Assembly (NCBI RefSeq): GCF_000194605.1 | Contig: NC_015321.1 | Location: 3,348,001 to 3,412,000 of the forward strand | Source of the DNA: Fluviicola taffensis DSM 16823 | GTDB lineage: Bacteria; Bacteroidota; Bacteroidia; Flavobacteriales_D; Crocinitomicaceae | DNA: 64,000 nucleotides | Direction: 5' to 3' | Part shown: piece after piece, positions 1-9,567 of the stretch | Layout: each line of letters opens with the position of its first letter | Numbering within the stretch: position 1 is the stretch's first letter | Notes under the pieces: generated by a model | The model's database searches: none | Told to the model about the DNA's origin: nothing | Seen by the model: only the letters and a program-made list of their open reading frames with translations | Translations under genes and position numbers: made by a program

Positions 1-2
1 AT

Positions 3-2975
3 GTGATGGATGCGAACGGTTGTACTGTTTCTGGTTCAGTGACACTTATTCAAGCCCCAGCATTGACTATTGCATCGACTGTTTTTGACTTGACATGTTT
101 TGGTGATGCTTCAGGAGGAATTCAAATTGGATCAACAGGCGGAACAGGAGCTTACCAATACAGTATCCTTGGAGGTGCAGTAGGTTCTTTTTCACCGATT
201 GAATCCTTCTTTGGCTTGTCCGCAGGAACTTATAATTTAGTAACACAAGATGCTGCGGGTTGTCAGATCACAGGAACCGCAATAGTTAACCAGCCAGCTC
301 AATTGACAGCCACTTACACCGCAACGAATGCAACATGTTTTGGTGTTTGTGATGGAGAGATTGCAGTGAATGCATCAGGGGGAACAACACCTTATTTGTA
401 TAGTCCAGATAACGGCTTGAATTACTTTGTAGCAACTACATTAGAGAACTTATGTGCTGGAAATATTGATATTCAAGTGAAAGATGATAACGATTGTTTT
501 ATCACAGCAGTTCAAGTAATTACCCAACCAACAATAGTTACCGTAAATGCAGTTCCAACGGATGCTACCTGTTCATTGGCTAATGGTCAAATCGCATTAA
601 CAGGTGCAGGGGGAACTGGAGCATACACTTACAGTATTGGAAATCCAACAGCAGGTCCATATACAGCAACGTCAACATACACTGGATTGCTTGCAAATGT
701 TTACAATGTCTTTGTTCATGATGCAAATAACTGTGAGGCAACAACAACGGTTTCAATAGCAAATTTCGCATCCCCAATCATTATTGGATCAGCAGTTACG
801 AATGTATCATGTAATGCAGCATGTGATGGCGAATTACAGGTCACAGTTTCAGGCGGAACAGGAACAATTTCATACTCAATCGGTACTCCTCAAGCAGCAC
901 CTTTAATTACAGGTATCTGTGCAGGAAACTACACGCTAACGATTACAGATCAAAACGGATGTACGGATACAGAACCGATTGTTGTTACAGAGCCAGCAGT
1001 ATTAACAGCAACAGTAACCCCAACAGCACTGACCTGTTTCAATAACAATACAGGTGAAATTACATTCGTAGCGTCAGGAGGAACAATACCTTATAGCTAC
1101 AGTACAAACAATGGAGTTTCATTCTTTAATCAGACGAACGTTCAATTCTTAAGTGCAGGAACTTACAACACGGTTGTTCGAGATGCGAATGGTTGTTTGG
1201 TAAATACAGCTGTTATCGTTACCGAACCAGCATTATTAACTATTCAGAATATAACTACCAACAATGCAAGTTGTCATGGAGTCTGCGACGGAGATGCAAC
1301 TGCAACGATTACAGGCGGAACAATACCTTACAGTTTTGCCTGGTCAGATGGAACAACAGGTACTAGTGCAAATGGACTTTGTGCTGCTACTTATGATGTT
1401 ACTGTAACAGACGATAATGGCTGTTCTGCTATCGAGATCTTTAATATTACTGAGCCACCATTATTGGTGATTACAAGTACAAGTGCAACAGATGCATTGT
1501 GTAATGGAGATTGCAATGGTACTGCTACAATTAATTCACCGCTTGCAACTGCATTTAGCATAGATAATGGAGCTACATTCCAACCTTCCAATGTATTTAA
1601 TGGACTTTGTGCAGGTACATATCAAATTCAGGTTCAAGATGCGGCAGGATGTACTCAAAATGGTGCAGTTACCTTGGGCGAGCCACAGGTATTGGTTCAG
1701 GGACTTATTCCAGAAGATGGATTGTTAATCTGTTATAATGGAAACGGTACTATATCTGCAAATGCAACAGGCGGAACAGCACCTTATTATTTTGTTTGGA
1801 ATACAGGAGATACAACTCAGTTTTTGAATGTAAACTTAACGTCACCAGCAACATTTAATTGTACAGTAATCGATCAAAATGGATGCGCATCGAATGTGCA
1901 AAGTGCTACTGTAAATATCAGACCATTGTTTACAGCTTCAGTAACAACTCCATTGAATGTTTGTCCTGGAGATTCAGTAACGTTTACAGCATCTGGTACA
2001 GGTGGTTTACCAGGAATTGGTTATCCATACTTCTATCAGTGGTTGTCTAATCCATCTTTGGCTCTTATTGAAGTAGGAGAGACATATACTTTTGTTCCAG
2101 CACACAATGATACAGTTGTTTTAGTAGGACGAGATGAGTGCAATACTTATGATACCTTAATTGCAATCGTTAATGTGTATACATTGCCTAATGCATTATT
2201 TACTGTAGATCCAGCAGTAGGTTGTGCTCCTTTGCAAGCTACTTTTACTTTCCCATCTACCGCAACAGGTATTGCATCAGTGACATGGGATTTTGGAGAC
2301 GGATCAACTGGTACAGGAACTCCTGGTATTTCACATGACTACACGGAAGTAGGCTGTTATGATGTTTCGGTGGAAATTACAACTGTAGACGGATGTATTG
2401 TTGATACAACAATGCAGAACTTTGTTTGTGTGGTTCCTGATCCAATTGCAAATTTCAATTGGTCGCCGATTCCTCCCTCTACCATTAATTCAACGGTTCA
2501 TTTTACGGATAACTCTGTGAATGCAGTAACTTACGATTGGGATTTTGGAACTTTTGGAACGTCTACGTTAGAAAATCCGATTGTTAATTATGGAGATATT
2601 GAGGCTGGAAGTTACCAGGTTTGTTTAACAGTAACTTCTCCTGAAGGATGTCAAGATAGTATTTGTAAACCAATTGTATTTATTGAGGAATTCTTAGTTT
2701 ATGTTCCAAATACGTTTACTCCGGATGGTGATGAATTTAATAATGTATTCAGACCAATTGTTCCAGACGGAATGGATTTAGATGATTACACCTTTACTAT
2801 TTTCAATAGATGGGGAGAAGTGTTATTCGAGTCACATGATGTAAATTTTGGATGGGATGGAACTTATAATGGTACCCAAGTAAAAGAAGGAACCTACATC
2901 TGGACGATTGTTGCCAGAGGAGCAACAGATAAAAAAGCACGTAAATTTGAAGGTCACGTCAATATGTTGAAGTAA
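3..2975 (+). CDS. SprB-repeat/PKD surface protein with type B T9SS sorting domain (5' partial)
   Basis: The reading frame is already open at the left edge, so the N terminus and signal peptide lie outside the window. About eight SprB-type repeats of 60-75 residues fill residues 1-640; each has a Cys-x-Gly/Asn-x-C-D-G-like start and a TGGTxPYxYS-like core. An Ig-like segment follows. Two PKD domains come next (about 735-880), recognisable by WDFGDGS and YDWDFG. The last ~90 residues match the gliding-motility-associated C-terminal domain (VPNTFTPDGD, FNRWGEVLFES, GWDGTYNG, GTYIW), a type B T9SS sorting signal. The family is exported by Sec, crosses the outer membrane by the T9SS, and often serves as an adhesin. 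The substrate is unknown. A strong hairpin terminator follows the stop. Confidence 0.93.
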   Translation: MMDANGCTVSGSVTLIQAPALTIASTVFDLTCFGDASGGIQIGSTGGTGAYQYSILGGAVGSFSPIESFFGLSAGTYNLVTQDAAGCQITGTAIVNQPAQLTATYTATNATCFGVCDGEIAVNASGGTTPYLYSPDNGLNYFVATTLENLCAGNIDIQVKDDNDCFITAVQVITQPTIVTVNAVPTDATCSLANGQIALTGAGGTGAYTYSIGNPTAGPYTATSTYTGLLANVYNVFVHDANNCEATTTVSIANFASPIIIGSAVTNVSCNAACDGELQVTVSGGTGTISYSIGTPQAAPLITGICAGNYTLTITDQNGCTDTEPIVVTEPAVLTATVTPTALTCFNNNTGEITFVASGGTIPYSYSTNNGVSFFNQTNVQFLSAGTYNTVVRDANGCLVNTAVIVTEPALLTIQNITTNNASCHGVCDGDATATITGGTIPYSFAWSDGTTGTSANGLCAATYDVTVTDDNGCSAIEIFNITEPPLLVITSTSATDALCNGDCNGTATINSPLATAFSIDNGATFQPSNVFNGLCAGTYQIQVQDAAGCTQNGAVTLGEPQVLVQGLIPEDGLLICYNGNGTISANATGGTAPYYFVWNTGDTTQFLNVNLTSPATFNCTVIDQNGCASNVQSATVNIRPLFTASVTTPLNVCPGDSVTFTASGTGGLPGIGYPYFYQWLSNPSLALIEVGETYTFVPAHNDTVVLVGRDECNTYDTLIAIVNVYTLPNALFTVDPAVGCAPLQATFTFPSTATGIASVTWDFGDGSTGTGTPGISHDYTEVGCYDVSVEITTVDGCIVDTTMQNFVCVVPDPIANFNWSPIPPSTINSTVHFTDNSVNAVTYDWDFGTFGTSTLENPIVNYGDIEAGSYQVCLTVTSPEGCQDSICKPIVFIEEFLVYVPNTFTPDGDEFNNVFRPIVPDGMDLDDYTFTIFNRWGEVLFESHDVNFGWDGTYNGTQVKEGTYIWTIVARGATDKKARKFEGHVNMLK

Positions 2976-2995
2976 TCGAATAAAAGAAGTGAAGG

Positions 2996-3029
2996 AAAAG
3001 GGCGTTTCTGAATTGAGAAACGCCCTTTT
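2996..3029. terminator. Bidirectional intrinsic terminator
   Basis: A perfect 14-bp inverted repeat (2996-3009 with 3016-3029) has a 6-nt loop. Its A-rich and T-rich ends give a U-tract on either strand. It lies between the convergent surface-protein and DinB genes and can end both transcripts. Confidence 0.9.
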
Positions 3030-3034
3030 TGATT

Positions 3035-3532
3035 TTAAAAATCTGTAAAGTCTGCTGTTGGACCATAGCTTGGTGGAACTGGTATCCCCAATAATCTATA
3101 ATTGACACCCAATTGCGCTCTGTGATGAACCGTTTGATTGTGTGCAACTCGAATCATATCTTCTTTTGTACTCTCGTAATGAATATTGTCACCTGTACGT
3201 AAAATCCATGTTTCATCTAAAATAGAGTCAGTGGTATTTTCTAAGGTATTCATTCCTTTTTCAACAGATTCGTTGAAATAACTCATCGCTTCTTCTACAG
3301 AATTTAATTCTTTTGGATTATAAGGCGCTGTGGCGAAATCTAATCCATCAGTTTTTACTGCCATTTCTGTCCATGAAGCAAGATCTAAAACGTGGAGAAA
3401 AATATCGCCGATTTTCATGCTTTTTTCATGAACTTGGAAATCTTTTTTGTTGAAAGGGAAAACCTCAATGAATTTTCGGGTAGTTTCTGCTTCTGCAGCC
3501 AATTGTGCTTGTAATTGCTCTTTTCTTGTCAT
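3035..3532 (-). CDS. DinB-like four-helix metalloprotein
   Basis: This 165-residue protein has the size and pattern of the DinB/YfiT superfamily: four helices with three His ligands for a divalent metal. The likely ligands are His47 (DIFLHVLDLASW) and His131 plus His135-137 in the HNQTVHHRAQLG motif near the C terminus. The C-terminal IPVPPSYGPTAD run is typical of Bacteroidota members. Some relatives are thiol-dependent S-transferases or damage-inducible proteins; the substrate cannot be told from sequence. It starts at a clear ATG, 136 bp downstream of the WYL regulator on the same strand, and is probably transcribed separately. Confidence 0.82.
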   Translation of the reverse strand: MTRKEQLQAQLAAEAETTRKFIEVFPFNKKDFQVHEKSMKIGDIFLHVLDLASWTEMAVKTDGLDFATAPYNPKELNSVEEAMSYFNESVEKGMNTLENTTDSILDETWILRTGDNIHYESTKEDMIRVAHNQTVHHRAQLGVNYRLLGIPVPPSYGPTADFTDF

Positions 3533-3668
3533 GATTTCTAAATTTTAAACAAAGAAAAGACACGTCACTGACAACCCTATGGCAGTCCGTTTTTTTAATT
3601 GAAAATTAATATGAAAAAAAAATGATTTAACGAATTTAATTCCTGTTTGTACTTTTCCTTTTCACTGA

Positions 3669-4352
3669 TCAATAATTAACTGGAAGTTTATATTCGCTGA
3701 GAGGGATATGCGAACTTATTTCAAAAGGCAAATTCGTTTTATGAAGCGTCTGAATTCGTTTGATTTTAAAGTCACGGTAATCTTTTCTCAAATGACAATA
3801 AGCAATAATGTGCCAAGAAAATGCGTAAAATACTAGCCCAATAGGTTCAACTGTTCGTTCCAATGTTTCTTCTTTCAAACTTGCGTAGCTTATTTTAAGC
3901 TGGTGTTGCTCTGTGATTGCTTGTTGAACTTTTGATAAGTATTCAAATTCACTATTGAGTTGTTGCGGTAATTGCAACTTAATACTTTGGTCTAAGAGTG
4001 CTAATTTTTCTTTGTCAACTTGTTTGAGTACTGCTCTAATCTTAGTTAAAGCACTGTCAAAGGTAGATTGAACGGAACGATCTCCAAAACCTCCAATCAG
4101 AGATTGAGAAAGTAATAAGGCATTGGCTTCTTCTAACGTAAATGAAACAGGAGGAGTGAAATAACCAGGAACAATGAAATATCCTTTATTCACTTCAAAA
4201 CTTACTGGAATTCCTGCTTCTCCAATGGCCTTGATATCTCTGTAAACTGTTCGAATACTGATTTCAAATTTTTCTGAAATACGCTCTGCAGGTACATGTT
4301 TTCGCGATTGAAGCAACGTAACGATACCAAATAAACGATCTACTCGATTCAT
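3669..4352 (-). CDS. YafY-like HTH/WYL transcriptional regulator
   Basis: This 227-residue protein starts with a DeoR-type winged helix-turn-helix (about residues 5-55; the recognition helix contains ISIRTVYRDIKAI). A WYL-type ligand domain follows at about 140-215, where the signature reads FSWHIIAYCHLRKDYRDFK, so the classical W-Y-L triplet is W-H-I. WYL domains bind nucleotides or other small ligands and control transcription. The ATG overlaps the stop of the upstream FAD-oxidase gene by 4 nt (ATGA), which suggests translational coupling. Its target is unknown; autoregulation of this two-gene unit is plausible. Confidence 0.88.
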   Translation of the reverse strand: MNRVDRLFGIVTLLQSRKHVPAERISEKFEISIRTVYRDIKAIGEAGIPVSFEVNKGYFIVPGYFTPPVSFTLEEANALLLSQSLIGGFGDRSVQSTFDSALTKIRAVLKQVDKEKLALLDQSIKLQLPQQLNSEFEYLSKVQQAITEQHQLKISYASLKEETLERTVEPIGLVFYAFSWHIIAYCHLRKDYRDFKIKRIQTLHKTNLPFEISSHIPLSEYKLPVNY

Positions 4353-5758
4353 ATCTTCTTGACAGGTAAAACCTTTCCAGGATTCAAGATGTTTTTAGGG
4401 TCGAAGACTTGCTTGATTGAGCGCATCAAATTAAGTCCAACTTCGCTGAAAGCTAAATCCATGTAAGGCGTTTGAACCAATCCAATTCCATGTTCGCCTG
4501 AAATAGTTCCACCTAATCGAACAACTTCAGTAAATAATTCACGTATTGCAATTGGAAGCTGGTTGTTCCAAACATCCTCGCTCAAATGATCTCGAATAAT
4601 GTTGACATGTAAATTCCCATCTCCAGCATGTCCGTAACAAACAGATTTGAATCCATATTTTTTCTCCAGTTCTTTGACCTTTTTGAGCAATTTAGGTAAT
4701 TCATTTCGCGGAACAACTGTATCTTCTTCTTTGTAGATGGAATGTGTCTTCACACATTCTCCAATTTTTCTACGCAAACGCCACAAACTCTCTTTTTGAG
4801 CTTCTGTTTCTGCAAAAAGAATTTCATCTATGTCGTACTGTTCAACCAATTCCATGATTTTTTCGCATTCTTGCATCAAAACATCTAAGTTGAAACCGTC
4901 CAATTCAATCAGTAAATGGGCATCGTGATCATCTTTTAATAGATTTGGGGCATCATCCACATAAGGAGTTGTGAAAATAATCGCATCTCGATCCATGTAT
5001 TCCAATCCACTTGGAATAATTCCTGCCATGAAAATTTTTCCGACTGCCTCACATGCTTCAACACCGCTTCTGAATGGAACAAGTAACAATAAATGGTGTG
5101 TGGGATGAGGAATTAAACGAAGTACAATTTTAGTAACAACAGCAAGTGTTCCTTCACTTCCAATAATCAATTGAGTAAGATTGTAACCCGTTGCATTTTT
5201 AATCACATTCGCACCTGTCCACATCACGTCTCCGTTTGGAAGCACAATTTCCAAGTTTAGAACCCAATCTTTTGTAACGCCATATTTCACTGCTTTTGGT
5301 CCGCCAGAATTTTCCGCAATATTTCCTCCAATAAAACAAGAACCTTTCGATGCTGGATCTGGTGGATAGAACAAACCAACTGCTTTCACTGCATTTTGAA
5401 GAGCTTCGGTTACGACTCCTGGTTCTGTTGTAACTTGATGATTTTCTTCATCTATTTGAATAATTTTATTCATTCGTTCCAAACTCAAAAGAACTCCACC
5501 GTAATTCGCCAATGCGCCACCACTTAATCCTGTTCTAGCTCCAGAAGGTGTTACAATCAAATCGTATTCGTAACAATATTTCATGATGAAAGAAACTTCT
5601 TCTGCGGTTTCAGGTTTCAGAACAATAGAAGGATAGAAGACAAAATCTTCCGTATGGTCAGAAGCATAGTGCGACTCAATTGTTGAACCAACTTGAATTC
5701 GATTGCCGAGTAAGTTTTTGAAAAATAGGATGTGTTTCTCTTCAAGAGCTTCTACCAT
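4349..5758 (-). CDS. FAD-linked oxidase, GlcD/D-lactate dehydrogenase type
   Basis: This 469-residue protein has the FAD_binding_4 (PCMH) domain at about 40-215 and the FAD-oxidase C domain at about 220-465. Diagnostic motifs are the FAD-binding PSGARTGLSGGA, GGNIAENSGGPKAVKYG, the C-terminal YGHAGDGNLHVNI and SGEHGIG, and the end FDPKNILNPGK. The family oxidises D-2-hydroxyacids (glycolate, D-lactate or D-2-hydroxyglutarate) to 2-oxoacids and passes electrons to quinones or cytochromes. There is no GlcE/GlcF partner here, so a single-subunit D-lactate or D-2-hydroxyacid dehydrogenase is more likely than the GlcDEF complex. It is the first gene of a two-gene unit with the WYL regulator. Confidence 0.92.
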   Translation of the reverse strand: MVEALEEKHILFFKNLLGNRIQVGSTIESHYASDHTEDFVFYPSIVLKPETAEEVSFIMKYCYEYDLIVTPSGARTGLSGGALANYGGVLLSLERMNKIIQIDEENHQVTTEPGVVTEALQNAVKAVGLFYPPDPASKGSCFIGGNIAENSGGPKAVKYGVTKDWVLNLEIVLPNGDVMWTGANVIKNATGYNLTQLIIGSEGTLAVVTKIVLRLIPHPTHHLLLLVPFRSGVEACEAVGKIFMAGIIPSGLEYMDRDAIIFTTPYVDDAPNLLKDDHDAHLLIELDGFNLDVLMQECEKIMELVEQYDIDEILFAETEAQKESLWRLRRKIGECVKTHSIYKEEDTVVPRNELPKLLKKVKELEKKYGFKSVCYGHAGDGNLHVNIIRDHLSEDVWNNQLPIAIRELFTEVVRLGGTISGEHGIGLVQTPYMDLAFSEVGLNLMRSIKQVFDPKNILNPGKVLPVKKI

Positions 5759-5863
5759 GGTGCAGATTTTTAGTAAAAATAGCGAATTTGAACAGAGTGT
5801 AAGCGGATGTCAATCTTTTGTAGGCGGATTTATAAATAAGTTTTTACGACTGATTAATTTGGC

Positions 5864-5871
5864 TATTTTTG
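5864..5871 (+). promoter_or_regulatory. Putative -7 box (TATTTTTG)
   Basis: An exact match to the Bacteroidota -7 consensus TAnnTTTG lies 16 nt before the ATG at 5888, in the region between divergent genes. About 18-20 nt upstream there is only a T-run instead of a clear TTTG -33 box. Confidence 0.5.
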
Positions 5872-5887
5872 AAGTAAAAATCAATCT

Positions 5888-6331
5888 ATGTTAGTACAAG
5901 ATAAAGATTACGTGTTTTATGAAGATTCGGGGGTTATGAACTCGAAACAACCAATGAAAATCTTAAATGCGACAGTTGTTGGGACGAAAAATTATGTGTT
6001 TTTCATTCCAACCAAAACGACCGGACTTTTTCTTATTTTGGATACGATTAAAAACCATTCTTATTTTCAGGGAATTAGTATCCCAGAAGGTGTGAAAAAA
6101 TTGATTGATAGCTCGAATTCAGTAGGAGATTTGGAAGAATCATTAAAAGCCTTGCTTCAAGATGATGAAAAATATGTTCATTTTATTTTGGATTGGCCTT
6201 CATTTAAGTTTAAAGGGTTCTTAGGCAAACACACACTTCGATTAGGAAAAGGAGGAACTGGGGCATGGAGTTCTGTAACCGTAAATGGAAAAGGAAAAAG
6301 CAAGGCATTTAGAACATATTACGGACAATAA
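5888..6331 (+). CDS. Hypothetical protein (147 aa)
   Basis: I do not recognise this family. The product has no signal peptide or membrane segment and is probably cytoplasmic. It alternates short hydrophobic strands (NYVFFIPTKTTGLFLIL) with charged helices (VGDLEESLKALLQDD) and ends in a Gly/Lys-rich tail (RLGKGGTGAW, VNGKGKSKAF). Its stop (TAA) overlaps the ATG of the next gene by one base (TAATG), so the two are very likely co-translated. A -7 promoter box lies directly upstream. Confidence 0.75.
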   Translation: MLVQDKDYVFYEDSGVMNSKQPMKILNATVVGTKNYVFFIPTKTTGLFLILDTIKNHSYFQGISIPEGVKKLIDSSNSVGDLEESLKALLQDDEKYVHFILDWPSFKFKGFLGKHTLRLGKGGTGAWSSVTVNGKGKSKAFRTYYGQ

Positions 6332-6561
6332 TGTGGTCTATTCAGTATAAACCAGTATCTGTAATTTCGGAGTCAACCAAAACCAATTGTAAAGTCTGTA
6401 AGGCAGAAAATCAGAAAGAGATTTTGACAGAAAAAAAAGTGTTGACTATTCTTTATATAATCCCTATTCGAATTGGGACAAATCGTATCGAAATTTGTCC
6501 CAGTTGTAATTCAAGAATGAAAATTAAAGAAGATCAAAATCTCATTGATTCACGGATTTAA
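6331..6561 (+). CDS. Small zinc-ribbon protein (76 aa)
   Basis: Four cysteines form two CxxC knuckles (Cys20/Cys23 and Cys56/Cys59, the second as CPSC). A short hydrophobic stretch (LTILYIIPIRIG) lies between them. This is the layout of small zinc-ribbon proteins common in Bacteroidota, in which the knuckles bind Zn and the middle strand packs in the core. The partner or function is unknown. The start codon shares one base with the upstream stop, so expression depends on the preceding gene. A terminator hairpin follows. Confidence 0.72.
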   Translation: MWSIQYKPVSVISESTKTNCKVCKAENQKEILTEKKVLTILYIIPIRIGTNRIEICPSCNSRMKIKEDQNLIDSRI

Positions 6562-6584
6562 TTATTTAAATATAGTTTAGGTTT

Positions 6585-6630
6585 AAGGTGACTGAAGATA
6601 GTCGAAGTTTCGTTTCAGTCATCTTTTATT
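6585..6630. terminator. Bidirectional terminator hairpin
   Basis: A 12-bp stem (6585-6596 with 6614-6625, one G-U pair) has a 17-nt loop and is followed by a T-rich tail. It separates the convergent zinc-ribbon and VWA-like genes. Confidence 0.7.
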
Positions 6631-6634
6631 CCCA

Positions 6635-8131
6635 TTAAGCCTTTGTAATTCGAACAAATTCTCCTCCTAATATTTTATAGGTATATCCACCAATCTGAAT
6701 CGTTTGTCCTTCCGACATTGTTGCGATTTTTGAAATATCTTCTTCAATGGTGTGAATAGAACCTTTTGTTTTCCATGCAATTAATAAGTAATCGGATAAG
6801 ACTTCACCTCTGGTTGATCCACACAAAATGATGTGAACTGGTTTGGTAAATTGATTCAGCAAAGAGATATCTTTTACAGGAGCATTGTTGTCCACAATCA
6901 TCACCAATTCTTTGTAAGGTTGAGCCTTTTTCACACCTTTTATCAATGCTTCTAAGTTGTTTTCTGGACAATCACCACCATTTCCTCGGGAGCGCACAAA
7001 AGACATTAGATAAATCAGACTATCCAATCCCGTGCTTTTTTGATAGTAAATTCCTCCTGTCGATCCGATTTTTTTTTCCGAATCATCTTTTTCATCTCCA
7101 TCATTGAAAAACACAAATTGAAGGTTCGGTTCTTTTTTGAAATTCAATTGATACCAAACAGATAATTGTTGCGCATAAGGATCCATGCTTCCTGTTAAGT
7201 CACAAACAATCAGTTTTTCAGACCATTTATTTCTAGTTAAGACTTTGGTTACAACATCATCTTCTGAAGTTCCATTAGTTGCTTCCTTCAATTTCAACTT
7301 GTATCCTTCTTCCAAACTCACTCTCCGTTCTTTGCAATATTTCTCGAAAGCTAGTCGGTCTTCTGCCAATCGTTTTTCCTCTGCTTTGATGCGATCTTCT
7401 TCCTCTTTTTTGCGTTTTTCATATTCTTTGGTTCCCATGTAAGTGATTTCCATGCGAGAATTGATTGTTCCATTCTTGAATTCTGAATCAAACTTTTTAT
7501 ACGCTTTGTGGTACTTAAAATTCAATGTATAATTATCTCCTTTGGGAATGTAAAGCTGAATTTCACCTGTTTTACTTGTTTTTCCTTGAAAGCTCTTTTT
7601 GCGGTTTGTACCCGTAATGATAAAATCTTCATTGATTAAAAGTCCGTTGTTTAAATCTTTCAATTTGATAGACATCAGTTCATAATTCTCCAAGTGAGGC
7701 GGCGTTTTTAGCATTCCTGTTGGTAATTTAGTGGTGTCAGGAAGTAAAGATAGGGTCTTTTCTAATGCCGCTTTTTCTGTTGCAGACATCGCAAAAAGGG
7801 CGTCTTTTTCTTTCATGTTTGGCTCGTAACTGAGAACTTGTCTTGATTGTGATCCCGCTTTACCTGAAATAGCTTCTTCTGGATGTGTGTAGTTGGTGAT
7901 TTTTAGATCGAAAAGTGTTTCGCATGGAACATCAAAAGTGACCATTCCATTTGCGTCACTTTTTTGGATGAAGGTTTTGGATCCGTCTTTAGCTGTTAAA
8001 GAGACTGTTTGATTGGCATAGAAACCTCCTTTGATATTCGCTAAAGTATAAGTCAGCTTTGCGGTGCAATCTTGTCCAAATGCTAGAAACGAACTAAAAA
8101 GGATGAAAAGAAAAGCATTTTTTGTTTTCAT
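6635..8131 (-). CDS. Exported VWA-like protein
   Basis: This 498-residue protein has a signal peptide (cleavage near AFGQ-D, residue 20). Two beta-rich Bacteroidota-type domains occupy about 25-100 and 150-235. A charged coiled-coil (KRKKEEEDRIKAEEKRLAEDR, about 239-262) joins them to a von Willebrand A-like domain from about 300 to 480. The MIDAS-like motif is DLTGSM at 311-316, with Thr in place of the first Ser of the usual DxSxS. The later FVRSRGNGGDCPENNLEAL fits the VWA fold. The family probably binds protein or metal in the periplasm or at the surface. The ligand is unknown and no operon partner is evident. Confidence 0.78.
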   Translation of the reverse strand: MKTKNAFLFILFSSFLAFGQDCTAKLTYTLANIKGGFYANQTVSLTAKDGSKTFIQKSDANGMVTFDVPCETLFDLKITNYTHPEEAISGKAGSQSRQVLSYEPNMKEKDALFAMSATEKAALEKTLSLLPDTTKLPTGMLKTPPHLENYELMSIKLKDLNNGLLINEDFIITGTNRKKSFQGKTSKTGEIQLYIPKGDNYTLNFKYHKAYKKFDSEFKNGTINSRMEITYMGTKEYEKRKKEEEDRIKAEEKRLAEDRLAFEKYCKERRVSLEEGYKLKLKEATNGTSEDDVVTKVLTRNKWSEKLIVCDLTGSMDPYAQQLSVWYQLNFKKEPNLQFVFFNDGDEKDDSEKKIGSTGGIYYQKSTGLDSLIYLMSFVRSRGNGGDCPENNLEALIKGVKKAQPYKELVMIVDNNAPVKDISLLNQFTKPVHIILCGSTRGEVLSDYLLIAWKTKGSIHTIEEDISKIATMSEGQTIQIGGYTYKILGGEFVRITKA

Positions 8132-8246
8132 AAGCTAAAGTTTGAGGTTTCAATTCAATAAGCATGAAATTTTGGTTTTGGTACAGATAATAGTGAATTA
8201 TTTGCTAAATGATAGTAATTTTAATTTGTTCAATAATTAAGTGCTT

Positions 8247-9503
8247 ATGAATCAAATTTCTTGTCCGAATTGCGGTACACCAATCGATGTGAATGATATT
8301 TTGGCGCATCAGCTAGAGGAGCAAATTCAACGGAAATACCAAGGTCAGTTAAATGAAGTACGGGATGAATTCACACAGAAACAAGATGTTTTATTGCGTG
8401 AGAAAGAGGAGTTTGAAGAAAAGAAACGTCGAGAAAATGAGCTTTTTCAAGAACGTTTTGAGCAAAAGTTGAAAGAAGAACGAAAGACTTTGGAAGAAAA
8501 GTTGAAACTGAAGTTGGTAGAAGAACAGGGCGAACAATTTGCCTTACTCCAAAAAGAATTGAACGAAAAATCGGAGCAAATAAAGGAATTGAACCGGACA
8601 AAGGCCGAAATTGAAAAGTTAAAGCGCGAAAAAGAAGAGATGAAAGGCATTGTTGAAGCTGAGTCTCAGAAAAGAATGACAGTTCAAATTCAAGAAGAGA
8701 AAGAGAAAATTCGTAAATCTGAAGAAGAACGTAATGAGTTACGAGTTAAAGAATTATTGAAACAGCTCGAAGACCAAAAACGCCTTACAGAAGAAATGAA
8801 ACGCAAGCAGGAGCAAGGTTCCATGCAATTACAAGGTGAAGTTCAAGAGTTGGCAATCGAGGAGTGGTTGAGTGCGAATTTCCCATTAGATACAATCGAT
8901 GAGATTAAAAAAGGTGCTCGTGGTGGGGATTGTATTCAAACAGTTCATACCCGAACACAGCAAAACTGTGGTACCATCTATTATGAATCCAAACGGACAA
9001 AAGACTTTCAACCCACATGGATCGAGAAATTCAAGGCAGATATTCGTGAAAAAGGATCTGATATTGGTGTTTTAGTCACAGAGGTAATGCCTTCGGATAT
9101 GCAGCGAATGGGACTGAAAGATGGCATTTGGATTTGTACCTATGAAGAATTTAAGGGTTTGTGTTCTGTTTTGAGGGAGACAATTATTCGAATTAGTAGT
9201 ACATTGGTTTCACAAGAAAACAAAGGAGATAAAATGCATTTGCTCTATGATTTCCTTACAAGCTCTACTTTTAGAATGCAGGTGGAGGCAATTGTGGAAG
9301 GATTTACGCAAATGAAATCTGATTTAGAAAGTGAGAAAAGATCCATGCAACGTATTTGGAAACAACGCGAAAAGCAGATTGAAAAGGTAATTATAAATAC
9401 AATCGATATGTATGGTTCTGTGAGAGGAATTGCTGGAAATGCAGTACAAGAAGTGAAAGCATTGGAATTGCCAGAAGCGGATGATTTTGAGGATGAGGAT
9501 TAA
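8247..9503 (+). CDS. DUF2130 family protein with coiled coil
   Basis: The 418-residue protein begins with a one-knuckle zinc ribbon (CPNCGTPI). A long Glu/Lys/Arg-rich coiled coil follows to about residue 195, then the DUF2130 domain (about 195-385; signature ELAIEEWLSANFP, DEIKKGARGGDC, TIYYESKRTKDF, DIGVLVTEVMP). DUF2130 resembles restriction-endonuclease-like folds by its E-x-K core (YYESKRTK), but its role is not known. I chose ATG 8247 over the GTG at 8241 because homologous proteins open with M-x-x-I-x-CP. The promoter region is shared with the divergent VWA-like gene. Confidence 0.88.
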   Translation: MNQISCPNCGTPIDVNDILAHQLEEQIQRKYQGQLNEVRDEFTQKQDVLLREKEEFEEKKRRENELFQERFEQKLKEERKTLEEKLKLKLVEEQGEQFALLQKELNEKSEQIKELNRTKAEIEKLKREKEEMKGIVEAESQKRMTVQIQEEKEKIRKSEEERNELRVKELLKQLEDQKRLTEEMKRKQEQGSMQLQGEVQELAIEEWLSANFPLDTIDEIKKGARGGDCIQTVHTRTQQNCGTIYYESKRTKDFQPTWIEKFKADIREKGSDIGVLVTEVMPSDMQRMGLKDGIWICTYEEFKGLCSVLRETIIRISSTLVSQENKGDKMHLLYDFLTSSTFRMQVEAIVEGFTQMKSDLESEKRSMQRIWKQREKQIEKVIINTIDMYGSVRGIAGNAVQEVKALELPEADDFEDED

Positions 9504-9567
9504 TTTAGATAGTTTGATAACTAATAGGGCACAATGATTTATAATTAGTAATTAACAACTGAAAACC

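Noticed and set aside
580-2050. Short ORFs within the first surface-protein gene
   Set aside because: No start context, no domain, and the main frame is well supported by SprB repeats.
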